Part shown: piece by piece, positions 9,166 through 19,424 of the stretch
How the letters are laid out: each line of letters opens with the position of its first letter
Numbering within the stretch: position 1 is the first letter of the stretch
DNA from: Cudoniella acicularis
Lineage: Eukaryota > Ascomycota > Leotiomycetes > Helotiales > Helotiaceae
NCBI GenBank assembly: GCA_013054445.1
Contig: JAAMPI010001020.1
Coordinates: forward strand, 1-20,982
Length of the DNA: 20,982 bases
Direction: 5' to 3'
Translations under genes and position numbers: made by a program
Notes under the pieces: model-generated
Database searches by the model: none
Told to the model about the DNA's origin: nothing
The model's input: the letters and a program-made list of their open reading frames with translations, nothing else

Positions 9166-9308
9166 AGGCTACTTCTGTCTATCCGCTTACGTCATGTGAC
9201 CTCGTCACGTGAAGATCATGACTTAGGACCCTGGTTCTCTGTGCTGTTCCTATTAGTCGTAGCCGAGCCTCAGGCCTAGGCCTACACGTGCTTCTAGATT
9301 CGTGACAC

Positions 9309-9411
9309 TCTTCTTCTCTCCTTAGCTTAGTTTCTTCGATAATACAGCACCTTCTTATAAATACGTCCCCACGTGACGTCAGGGCCCTAGTGCCTTTATA
9401 GAGCCGTAACA
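9309..9411 (+). repeat. LTR-like repeat segment, copy 2
   Basis: Second copy of the 8919-9022 segment, 390 bp downstream in the same orientation. It lacks the TATA box and the 18-bp repeats found before copy 1. Differences include GCAAATACG versus ATAAATACG and TTGCAGAGCTG versus TTATAGAGCCG, mainly transitions. The two may be LTRs of one collapsed element or two separate fragments. Confidence 0.65.
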
Positions 9412-9542
9412 GAGAGAAGAGTAAAGGTAAATAGAATATCTCGTATATACGTAATATCACATAGTAAAGTCTAAAGTATATCTATCGTTATAAAAATACT
9501 AATTAAGAGCTATACGATTCGACATAGTTATATGATTAGTCA

Positions 9543-9602
9543 GTCCCGAGACCGGGGGCGGTGTATGTGCTCTACAGATCGGTGTCTCGCTCGTTCCGGG
9601 AC
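9543..9602. repeat. Interrupted hairpin GTCCCGAGAC / GTCTCG...GGGAC
   Basis: CGAGAC (9547-9552) pairs with GTCTCG (9584-9589), and GTCCC (9543-9547) with GGGAC (9598-9602) outside it, leaving a GC-rich loop in an otherwise AT-rich neighbourhood. It may be the end of a small element. It is not a convincing tRNA. Confidence 0.35.
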
Positions 9603-10203
9603 TAAGCTTAATTAGGAAGGTTCATGCGAGCGACGCACGGGAGGTGTGTGTTGCTGTCTGTTGATGCCTTGTGGCCTCATGCCAAAATAAGTGTACCCCT
9701 AACAGTCCAATCCACTGCCTTCCGCTTTCGGCACTTTTCATTCATGTTCCTTTCTAGGATGTACTACGTTGTTACACAGCCTCATCTCAAATAGGGCCAG
9801 GAGAGCAAGCCTTCGGCACTAGAACACAATCTTGGGCCAGTAATCTTCTAGAACACGGCTTTATTAACCAGCCACGTTCGCTTGACGCTGGGCTGTAAGA
9901 GCACATATGCAACTTGGAATTGCGTCAATCGTCTTCATCATTGGACGCCTCTTTCATCGATCGAAACTCGCAAAGAGCAATACTCTCACACGGCATGAAT
10001 GTATTGCTTTTTTTGCTAACCTTACCATTTAGGCGGTGTAGCAGAGGGCCTGGGGCTACATATAAGCCCCACCCCCAGATTTATCTAGGTCTCGGAAGCC
10101 CTTCAAGATCTGTCCAACACCACGCCCTACAGTCAGTTTGCTGCTTTTATTTGGTCATTCGTGATAATAATCTAATTAATAACAGTGGTATTAATACATT
10201 TAA
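9603..10203. other. Intergenic stretch before the four-exon gene
   Basis: No gene is supported. A short frame from ATG 9906 reads MQLGIASIVFIIGRLFHRSK and ends at a TAG near 10032. It could be a secreted-peptide-like exon but has nothing further to support it. A TATA-containing hairpin (10051-10071) is listed separately. Confidence 0.35.
10051..10071 (+). promoter_or_regulatory. TATA-like box within a 7-bp stem hairpin
   Basis: TGGGGCT-ACATATA-AGCCCCA has a perfect 7-bp stem with the TATA-like word in the loop. It lies about 250 bp before the first in-frame ATG of the gene at 10312 and is a candidate core promoter for it. The placement fits, but activity is inference. Confidence 0.35.
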
Positions 10204-10311
10204 GGCTACAATTCCACAAATACTATCCTTAAGATCAAGAATTTTCAAGCGGCCTCTAGCGATGCAGCAAGTATTGAATTCTGGGGAACCCTATTCACGG
10301 GGGCGGATGAT

Positions 10312-11260
10312 ATGCCTATGCTTAATCGTCTCTGTATTTGTAAGTTTTATTATGATTATTCAAGATTTTTCTAAGGGATACAGCCATCTACGATTTTCTG
10401 CGGATTACATTGCCAAAGCCACTTCTGTCTTGTCTTCCAACGGATGCAAAGCCGTACTTGAATGCAGAGATGATGGCTCACCTCGTTAGGCTGCTAGACG
10501 TAAAATCTCTTAAAGGCATTGAGGAGTTTAAAACTCGTGGTCCAGAGCTTTTCTATTCTCTTTTCCATGCCTATTTTCGCTCGTTTGGTATGAACTCGGC
10601 CATGAAGGGAGGCCAATTGCCGTCGTAAGCCTAACTTTCTGTTCCCATGGTAGCGCGCTCTTCACTAACACTGTGTAAGTGAAATTCAGGTCCCCCATAT
10701 CACCCGTCAAGGCCTGTTTCACTGGCTCTTGATGTACATGTGCACGTTCCCGGATGAGATGCATCTCAAACTCAACGCAATTCTGGCACGAAAAGATCAT
10801 CTTTTCCTTGATCCTTTCACGAATGAAGCCTGGAAGTTTCCTCGAATTCCTCGCTCTGCATTTCCCGAAACGCCCATTGCCGATAAGGTTAAGCAGGTGG
10901 AGGGATATAAAAAGGCGTGGAAAACTGAACGAAACAAGGTTTTGGACGACTTTAAAGCCGATGCTGAGGCAGCAAAAAAGCGAAATGGTAGGTCTAACTA
11001 GCATCCTTTAGATAGACTCTCTCAACCTGCTCGAATACTTGAAATAAAATACAAAGCTAAGGTTTCTAACAGAATCTCAATCTCGCTCGGAAAGAAACCC
11101 TGGGAATAGCGGGGGAGGTGCGCAAGCTGCGGCTATGTCGGTTGCTTCTGCTGACCTTGCTGCTGCTCGCATGCGGGCAAGCGCGTTAAGCAATACGAGT
11201 AGTGTTTATCGTCCACCGGGGACTTCTCGTGGGTATAGCTACCAACCAGGTAATTTCTAG
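10312..11260 (+). CDS. Four-exon gene, uncharacterised protein
   Basis: Exons 10312-10339, 10384-10624, 10680-10987 and 11073-11260 join into one open frame of 254 residues ending at TAG 11258-11260. Introns are 44, 55 and 85 nt: GTAAGT...ACAG, GTAAGC...TAAG and GTAGGT...ACAG; CTAAC branch-like words lie before the second and third acceptors. The protein starts MPMLNRLCISIYDFL, has a hydrophobic, aromatic middle (GLFHWLLMYMCTFPDEM), a charged helix rich in Lys, Asp and Ala, and an Ala/Ser/Gly-rich tail ending SRGYSYQPGNF. The frame is open upstream to 10204 and still looks coding (IEFWGTLFTGADD), so the true start may be in an earlier exon I could not place. No signal peptide or clear family is recognised. 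Four phase-compatible exons without a stop argue that the gene is real. Confidence 0.6.
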
Positions 11261-11633
11261 AGTCTCGATATGGCACTGCGAAATATTTTAACAAAATCTT
11301 CACGTTATATATATGCTTAAGCCTATTTATTTGGAAATCTGTTATTATAGTCATAAGGTTATAGTGTTTTTCATCTTCAGTCCCGCTAATATTTTAGCCT
11401 CCGAGGGGAGAGATGGGAGTAGAAGGAAGAGTAAAACGGGAGAGCACTGAGATATTTACCCCCTTTCTTCCGGTTATTGAGAGGAATTTGAGTGTTAATA
11501 ATAGCATGGCAGGGTTTCATCCAATCCATCGCACTATGGCTGCAACTGTGTGAATGGCTTCCAATATACGTCTCGCACGGCATGCAATCCAGCAGCCTTT
11601 GCATCGCGGGTTGGAGAAGGCGAGTCGATTTAA
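11261..11633. other. Intergenic stretch, no gene seen
   Basis: This separates the four-exon gene from the membrane-protein relic. It has an AT-rich part (11275-11400) and a more balanced part (11400-11633). A GTAATT at 11250 followed by a CAG near 11381 could form an alternative last intron of the upstream gene, giving a slightly different C-terminus. I prefer the simpler stop at 11260. Confidence 0.35.
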
Positions 11634-13254
11634 CCTTTTGTATCACTCCGCGCTTCTAACCTGGTTGTTACACAACCCCAACCCACCAAAAAGGATGTTC
11701 CGTTACTGAACTGTCCACCACCTACCTATTGGGACAAAGTTAGATCATTCCCATACGACATTCTTTTAACTGATTGGATATTTACTTCGGCGTGGCGCAT
11801 TCGACAAGTGCCTGGCAGAGCTGATTGGCCGAGCAATACTTCACCATCTGGTAAGTTATATAGTTCTTCGGGCAGTGCAGAAGTCTTATCAAAATTTCTA
11901 GGTTCCAAGTTCCAGGGGATTCCCTTCTCCCGTCTAAAGGACTTCATTTTCTCCAAGTATTCTGCTTTATCACATTGTGAAATATTTATTTTTCATATAC
12001 ACCAACGATACCGACAACTATCACACTAATTCTTCTTTCACTCGTGGCAGTATAGTATTCGGTTTGTCGGCTGTGAGTGACATGAATTTTGAGAAGGGCT
12101 CTTGGCAAAATCTGAGCATGGAAAAGGCACTTGAAACGAAACTAACTTCATGTCGAATTTTCACAGCACTTTATGTTCTAAATACAACTTATCAGAATGG
12201 CAATCGAAGGTTATTTCTCCATACAGAGCCCGTAGAACCAATTACTGAGCTTGACGACATTATCTTTTCACATAGGACGACTTACAACTGGGCCGCCAAC
12301 TCAATCCAAAGGATATTAATGGTAGCTAGCTCGTCTGTCTTCGGAACTTCAGGTTCTTCTATTGCTAAAGAACCTAGATCAAGATTCTCCAAAGCTTATG
12401 AGAGGATGAATTCGCTAGCTCAAGTTGACTCGCTTATCACTTGCTTTGGAGTGAACGTTACGTGGAATCTATTCAACTTTGACGGAGAGTTTGAAACAAC
12501 CATGAGCAATGGCATAACTGTTACACAAAGGAAACTTCGAGATTTTGCTGATCAATGTAAGTATCCTACACGGTATTATAAGGAGTTATCTAACATGGAG
12601 TGTAGGCAATGGATTACACTGTTATACACCTTTAATTGAGAACACCCGCTTTAATACGAACCCGGAGACGAATCGGATGCCGGAATACTCTTTTACTGAA
12701 GACCTCCTCAACTTAGCTTTCCAGAACATCACAATAAGCGCCCGCTACGCATTACCACATTGGAACACCACAACCACAGCACTCATCACAGAATAGGTCA
12801 CCGTTTACACATTCTCCAGCAAACTATATCCAATCCTCCCGTACTTTATCCCACTAGCTCTCATCCTTCCTGGCTTGCTCCTAGGCGTACACTCCATCCG
12901 ATCTAACGGGAATTGTGCTGTTGACGGCGGATTTATCTAAATCCTAACAACCACATGCGGAAGCAAAGCACTCGAAAAGCTTCATTAGGCAGCTGTCTTA
13001 GTGGAGATAAAATCAATTCGAAAGAGTTGTTGGGGATGAGAATTCGATTTGAGGAATTGATTGGAGAGGAGGGGCAAGCGAGTGGGGTTCGGAGGACGGG
13101 TTTTGGAACCAAAGATGAGGTTGTGCCGTTGCGGAGGGATGTTCTGTATGGGTTGGGGGATGAGAGTGATTTATGTGGAGTTGGAAATTGTTTTTGCCTT
13201 GTCTGGGTCTTGGGTAGCTGGACTTTACTAGGTTGGAATTCTTTGGGTGCTTGA
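11634..13254 (+). pseudogene. Decayed fungal single-pass membrane protein gene
   Basis: A first coding block (frame open 11634-11850) reads PLLNCPPPTYWDKVRSFPYD and ends at a GTAAGT donor. A second (about 12051-12556) encodes an Asn-rich extracellular-type region with sequons such as NTT, NVT and NIT. A 49-nt intron at 12557-12605 (GTAAGT...GTAG) joins it in phase to a third. That block holds a transmembrane segment (PILPYFIPLALILPGLLLGV) and the tail AVDGGF...ILTTT, ending GVRRTGFGTKDEVVPLRR, typical of a widespread uncharacterised fungal membrane-protein family. Lesions are TAG at 12794-12796, TAA at 12938-12940 (CAA expected in GGFxQI), and a one-base loss in an A-run near 12980 that moves the tail to another frame. 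The link between the first two blocks is not resolved, since the GTAAGT/CAG pair is out of phase. The N-terminus is not defined. Confidence 0.65.
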
Positions 13255-14864
13255 AGTAGGCACCGTTATTCTTTCGGCGATTTCAAATATATTAGGCTTC
13301 AATAAAGGTCTCAAATAAAGCTTGTAAAACGGACAGAAAACATTGTTTTCCTTGTCTCTCTGCGAGAAAGATCCCTTTAAGGGCATCAAAGCGCCGGGCC
13401 GATCGCGGTATGATCTTTTCAATATGTATACACTAACAACACCTCAAAAAAACAAAAGAGAACTATTGCCTTTGTACTTCAACGGACTATAGCATAATTA
13501 AATTAAATTTCTATAAATTTAACCCACCGATTCTAATTTCATTTAAAGTAGTTAATTATTTTCCAATTTTGAAGTGTGTTGTCGGTCTCCCCGATCGCGT
13601 ACGTGCCCATAAAGCTAGCAATTAATTACGGGATGTTTTAGAAATCGACGACTCGCCCTTTTCAATCGCGAAAACTCTTATAAATGGTGATGAAGCTTTT
13701 GAAAATGGTTGCATATATTAATTGGATTGGTATGTTATTTGTGTGTTGTTCAACTTTGTGTGGCCTGGGGGTTTGTCGCTAATTTTCCGGGGCAGCGAGT
13801 CGCTTTCCTGACTGCGCTCAGTGTTACTTGTGAAAGGGGACTCAGGGGTGGCTAGCGGAGGTTCGTTAAGAGGCAAGGAATCTAATTTTAGATAATTGGT
13901 TTTATGATTATTGTAAGAAGTATTAATTAGAGCCTGTAGTATTCTATTCTTTCCTAGGCCACCTGTACCAAATTGTACTCAACTCTGGGCGGCTGGGCTC
14001 CCCCAAGTTCTATTTGTACTACCGGCACAATAATCCTATTCAAGTTATTACATAGGAAGAATTTCAAAAGACAAAGGTGCGTACCTAGCTTTTCTTGTCT
14101 ATGCGCTAAGCCGCAAACTGAAATGGTGGGATTAGGCGAGTGGCTGGGAGTCTCCCTAGAAAGAAAAGGCGACGCGACCTTCTAAAACTTCTGCCCTCTT
14201 CAACGTTTAGGATCGCAGCTTCGCTCTTCTTTGACAAAGGTTCCCTACGAACCGTATATCGTTAGAACCTGAATACGACATGTTGTATCCTTCAATTGAG
14301 TTCGTTTAGTGCTTTGATTTTTTTCCCACGGCCGATATGCGCACTGCGTTATTTTTAGACGAATTTATTCTCCCGATCTATGTATATCCCTCTTGACCGC
14401 CTCATTGCACAGCTGCGCAAACATTATAGCAGTAGGCAAATATCTACGCCACACTCGTCAGCACATTAAGTTCTTGCAGCGGAAAAAACTGCTCTTGCAT
14501 TCATTGTCTCAGCACTCCCTTGTACTCCACCAATCTCGTGGTCGATATTCGGTGAGACTATAGCGAAGTAGCGGTACGATTTTGCAGAACAGAATTATGC
14601 GAAGTCTCGCAAAACTCAAAGCTGCACGACAGCTAGGTCGAAATGAACGCTCCACCCAGGAGAGAACCCCCTTTCTTTCTTAGAATTGTGAGCCACCTGG
14701 ATATTTTATCTTCCTTGAGGTCCTTCGCCTGCACAGCTGAATTCTGGAAATAGGAGCGACACAAGGGACTTAAAGGCAATCGAGTGGGCCGGTATTTGTT
14801 CCATTTGCACATTTCGGCATTTCCTCCATCCTCCTGACATCCACGTAGGTCTAGAACTTCCAAA
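13255..14864. other. 1.6-kb intergenic stretch, no gene seen
   Basis: Sequence between two relics. 13480-13560 is AT-rich (AATTAAATTAAATTTC). A minus-strand frame at 13228-13422, a plus-strand frame at 13973-14185 and a minus-strand frame at 14633-14932 look like chance. The last 100 bp before 14865 are pyrimidine-rich and would have been the leader of the second NLR gene. No repeat or RNA gene was recognised. Confidence 0.45.
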
Positions 14865-15143
14865 ATGGCAAAACACGTGGGGCTGAGCCTAATTTTCGAA
14901 CCAGAGAATCCGGGTGTCGTCCCAATTGACATTATCTTTGTCCATGGTTTAGGTGGTCATCCATTTCATACCTGGACCGCTGAGAAGCCTGATAGATTTT
15001 GGCCGAGAGAATTTCTCCCTAAAGACCTTCCTCGTTGTCGAATTCACACATATGGATACAATTATTCGTCAACCTCAGGTATCTCTGCAATTGCAGATAC
15101 CTTTCTAGAGGATCTGGTGGAAAGCAGACATCAAAGTCCCAAG

Positions 15144-15200
15144 GCAAGTCTGTCCAAAGCAATGGGGCAAATCAGTTGTTTGAATATCTAATTCATGTAG
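15144..15200 (+). other. Probable GC-AG intron in the second NLR relic
   Basis: AAG|GCAAGT ... CATGTAG, 57 nt, phase 0. No GT donor nearby gives a phase that matches the HSLGG exon, whereas the GC donor, which otherwise has the perfect consensus GCAAGT, does. A TCTAAT branch-like word lies near 15186. A GT-to-GC change is the reverse of a RIP transition, so it was probably an original GC-AG intron rather than damage. Confidence 0.6.
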
Positions 15201-17849
15201 AATAGTGGAAATCTACTGTTCGTTGCGCACAGCCTAGGTGGGCTAGTGGTCCAAAACGCCCTTGTTGCGGCTTCAAACAACGCAAACGATAGCCATCGCA
15301 AGTATTTTGAAAGCTACGATTGGTATTGTGTTCTTAGCGACACCCCACCGTGGCAGTACCAATGACTTATCACCACTCCAGAAGTATCTGGCTTCAATTG
15401 GGGTGTATTCAACCCCAAAGGAAATCTCTGCACAAATCCAGTCGTCCCAGAGAGACTTCCATGAACTTCAGAGTCGGAAATACATCAACTGGGAGATAAG
15501 TTCTTTTTTCGAAGAACTTCCTACCCCTGGCTTTGGTTTGGTATTTGATAGCCCTCCACGTTTCCAAACACTTCTAATGATATCAGGTTGTCGATAAACG
15601 ATTATCATATTTCCCTTCGTCAGTACTGGTTCCACTTCGTGCGAACCACATGGTCAGTGTAGTGTGTCTTTCGCTTGCTAGCTCTAAGACTGACAATAAT
15701 ATAAGAGCATTTGCAAGTTCGACACCTCAACTGAATCAAATTACCAGCGATTCCTTGGAGCGTTGAAGAAGATTATCTCCGCGGTGATTGATCTTACAAT
15801 TGCCCACCAAAGTCAGTTTAAACGCTCTTCACATTTGCTAGACTTAGACTCATATAGTTGTAGAGATTCTGAGTTTTCTTGAATTCGATAACCGTGAAGA
15901 GCGCATTTCTTTGGCTTCTTCTGGTACCTGTCAATGGATCTTCACGCACAGGGAATACAAGTCTTGGGTTCAGAACGATCAGTCCTCTTTGTTATGGATT
16001 TCCGGCAAAACGGGTTCTGGGAAATCAACGTTGATGAAATATATTTCACGAGAAATTACGAAACCAGCCTCTGAGAATCGACCTACAATCACAGCATCTT
16101 TCTTCTTTCGTCATTCCAGCAACACCAACGTACCTGCTCTCGGTGGCTTATATCAGTCCCTTCTATTTCAAATTCTTTCTCAGGTTCCAAGTACGATGTC
16201 TGACTTCGTGGACCTGGTTTCGCAAAAGCGAACATGTTATGGTCAACTCAAAGGATCCAAGGCCGATTTTGAGCCCTGGATTTCCACTAATATTGCTAGC
16301 ATTTTTGAGGAAACTTTGGTGTCGATCGCAAAAACCCAGCGCCTTTATTTATTGATTGATGTTCTCGATGAGTGCCCGGACCGCGAAATGCACGATGTCA
16401 TTGCACTCTTCTCGTCTATCGATTGGAACTCTATCAAAACTTCAATCAAGGTATGCATGTCTAGTAGACCAATTCGATATACTGGTTCATTGTCGCTTCC
16501 ACCTCATCAAAAATTGATTCTGGAAGAAGAAAATCTCATGGATATCCAAAAATATGTGGCGCTGCAGCTAGCACACCTTCCCAAATTACAACTTAATCGT
16601 GAAGAGCTTGTTAGCGGAATTTCGAGCAAGGCAAACGGTGGGTTTCTTTGGGTAAAGGTTGCTTTGGATCTCCTCACACACCTTCCCGATACGAGTGATG
16701 TAGCCACATTACTCCAGACTCTCCCCAGCGAGCTAGAGGGTATTTATCAGGCGACCTTTGATTGCTTCATGGATACGGATCAACAATCATATGTCTCACT
16801 TCTCACTTGGATTGCCTTAGCCAAGCGGCCCTTATCAAAGGAGGAATCGACTTTTTAGATTATGCCACGAGTTACTGGACGGAACATGCAAAATTGGCAG
16901 ACGTACCAGGTTTATCTCACGAAATCCTTCTTGAGCCATTGGGCTGGCCATCTACCAGGGTTTTGGATCATTGGACTTCCCTCGGTCAAAACGTTCATGG
17001 GACCAGCTCTGTCACTTCCAGGAAAGGTTGGACAGCTCTTCATGTCGGCGCCGCCTACGATCTCGGAAGTTTGGCATGTCACTTGTCAGAACTTCTTGCT
17101 CACAATTCTCACTCATTGGACCTTTTAGACTCATCTGGGCGTACGCCCCTGTCATGGGCTGCTGATAAAGGGAATCAATCCATCGTACAAATGCTAATAG
17201 AACGTGGGGCAAGTTTGGTCGCCAGGGATTCCGAATATGGAAATACGCCACTTCACTATGTGGCTAGGTCAAGGAATGAGAAGATTGTAGAACTTCTTCT
17301 TCAACACGGGGCTAACATCGATGATCACCATGGAGGAAGCACTGCATTATCACTTGCAGCCGCGATAGGTCACAATGAAGTTGTGGCAATGCTTCTAGCT
17401 AGCAAGAGCGATCCAAATCTAAGAGATATACATTATGGATGCAGTCCTCTCCATCTTGCTGCCGGATATGGTCAAAGAGATGTAGTATCTCTCCTTGTTA
17501 AGTCGGGGGCAGATGTGAATGCTGTCGATCAGTGCAACAACCGGACACCTCTTCATTATGCTATTCTTGGCGGTCATCATTCTATCGTTCTTTTTTGCTT
17601 GAATGCGGGGCCATTATCCACAAAAGTCCCAATGACACGGTATTCTGGCAGCATTCAACCTTGGCTGCCCGAAGAGAGCTCTCCATAGCAAGAGCTCTGA
17701 AATGGCATTTCCCATCTCTTGCGAAAGAATGCTCCCCAAGTGAAAGTTCCAAGGGTGAAAATTCATATGGTGGCCTTCAGGGGGACAATATGCCAGACAA
17801 GGGCTCCCGAAAGGGTTCCGGCAAGAGACAGAGTGACATTTCAAACCCG

Positions 17850-17890
17850 GGACCAGGTAGTGGAGGTGGAGGTGGAGAGGGCGGACCTGG
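17850..17890 (+). repeat. Purine-rich GGAGGT microsatellite encoding a Gly-rich linker
   Basis: AGTGGAGGTGGAGGTGGAGAG encodes a run of Gly/Ser/Glu between the ankyrin block and the zinc-finger-like module of the second NLR relic. It is probably a flexible linker in the ancestral protein and a site prone to length change. Confidence 0.6.
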
Positions 17891-19424
17891 AGACGAGCCA
17901 AATAAGAACCCTAAGTTAAATACTTGCCCTCCTACAAAGCTCGAGTTGCATCTCTCTTGTCCTTACTATAAATACGACCCCGGGCGGTATGGCTTACAAA
18001 GATCTTGTCGCTCCCCCCAGAGCTGGCCAACCGTTCACCGTTTGAAGTGTATTTGATCCTTTTCTATCAAATTCACATAAGTCGTTCGCTGACCTGAGGA
18101 TAGGCAACATCTGTACACAAAGCATCTCCTTCATATCTGTTTGAAATGTCACACAATCTTGGATACTGCGAGGAACCTTGAGGCGCACTACGGTCAAGCC
18201 ACATCCTGCCCAGCAAAGCTTGAAAGAAACTACGGAGATGGTTTCGATGACAAGCAGCACAAGCTGCTCAAAGGCCGCAAGGAGAGTCGCAAGGCAGAAA
18301 ATTAAGAAGAGTACTGGAAAGCTGTGTTTCACATACTGTTTCCGAACTTGGAAATTTCAAACATCCCGTTTCCCTGTAAATTCTCGTTTAGATATTCACC
18401 TTATGTCAACCTCTAACAACGTTGTAGACCACGATAGCATGAGCAAAACATCCTACGATGAGAAATGTGCTCAGTTGTGTTTTGAAAGTGTCGAACTCAG
18501 AAATAAAATTGCGGAAAAGGTTCAGGACCCATCTCAAGTCGATGATATTTTAAATTTGATCAACAGTCACCAGTCAACATCTGTGACACCAGTGACACTA
18601 GGCCATAATGACTTCGGTATCAAGATGCTTCCTATTTCTTGGGCCGGAATGAACAACCAATCGATGCCTCCCCAGCTGCCACCTCTTCCTCATTCCTCAT
18701 TCATGCCGAACCCCTTTCCACCAGCTGCGAGATCATCCATGCCTTTGTTTATACAACCGCGATCCTCTCAAGGCGACTCCGGCTTCTACTCTAACTCGTC
18801 GGCGCCTGGTGAAGAGGAAAGTGCGATATGTCCTTTTGGGGATAATGTCTACGGCGGGGCCATGCCCGATTTTCTCCCGGCATATGATTTGATAGATGAT
18901 GTGACTTCTCAAGCTTGGCATGACCCAGAGTGGATGCTTCCAACTACTTCCAATGCAAGTCAAGCCTAGGGAAATGAGTTGGATGAAAACGTGGAATCGG
19001 ACCGGGTGAAAGATTAGGTCCTTGGATTACCTCTTGAGGAGTCTTCCGTTGCCGTGGATACAGCTGAAACTATTGCTGACAGATGATCACTCACTTTCTT
19101 GCTTCGGCATTTGCATCACATCTTCACGCGTGTTTGAAAAAGCACCATGATATGCGATGCTCTTACACAATCTTTAGGCTTTTTCAAAGCACCTTTACAA
19201 CAATAAAACCCCCACTATCTTTGAAAATTTGTGTCTTCACATTTCATAAATCAGACGACGCAAACGGCACATTGATCATTCCAACTCTCCTTCTATGCAC
19301 CGACCCTAAACTAGGGAGCGAAAGTATATCCTCACAATACCAATCCTTGCGATCCTACTTCTCTTCCACGCCAGCTCTCAATTCTTGTTTCCTTTCTCTT
19401 GTTTTAAACCCGACTTGATATCTC

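Larger units (their letters stand above)
14865..19086 (+). pseudogene. NLR-like protein: alpha/beta-hydrolase, NACHT, ankyrin repeats, zinc-finger-like tail (decayed)
   Basis: Ancestrally a protein of well over 1,200 residues, of the fungal STAND class tied to heterokaryon incompatibility and defence. ATG 14865 opens a SesB-like hydrolase domain (IIFVHGLGG; nucleophile motif HSLGG at 15228-15242; ATPHRGS). NACHT follows: P-loop GKTGSGKST at 16004-16030, Walker B LLIDVLDECPD near 16345-16380, SSRPI. Six ankyrin repeats span about 17020-17620, then a Gly-rich linker (17850-17890), a Cys/His module (CPYYK...HRLK, HLYTKHLLHICLKC) and a Pro/Ser-rich tail. Exons 14865-15143, 15201-15540, 15587-15652, 15706-15811, 15864-18046, 18104-18375 and 18428 onward are phase-compatible. 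Lesions: one extra base near 15315, a deletion with frame change near 16850, a T-run frameshift at 17591-17596, TAA at 18303, TAG at 18967 and TAG at 19015. The frame past 18967 still looks coding to TGA 19084-19086. The hydrolase acid residue was not assigned. Confidence 0.85.

Noticed and set aside
9543..9602. tRNA-like fold
   Set aside because: Only two short stems of 5-6 bp are visible. There is no standard TPsiC loop sequence, no 7-bp acceptor stem and no clear anticodon arm.
9906..10489. Secreted-peptide-like frame starting MQLGIASIVF, and the overlapping long frame to 10489
   Set aside because: The first ends after about 42 codons with no supported splice partner. The second needs a TTG start and overlaps the better-supported spliced exons in another frame.
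14633..14932. Minus-strand 99-residue frame over the start of the second NLR
   Set aside because: It overlaps the hydrolase exon antisense and shows no recognisable features.
15298..15312. 12-nt GT...AG intron to explain the frame change in the hydrolase domain
   Set aside because: It is far below the minimum size of spliceosomal introns. A single extra base near 15315 explains the frame change and leaves the expected residues aligned.
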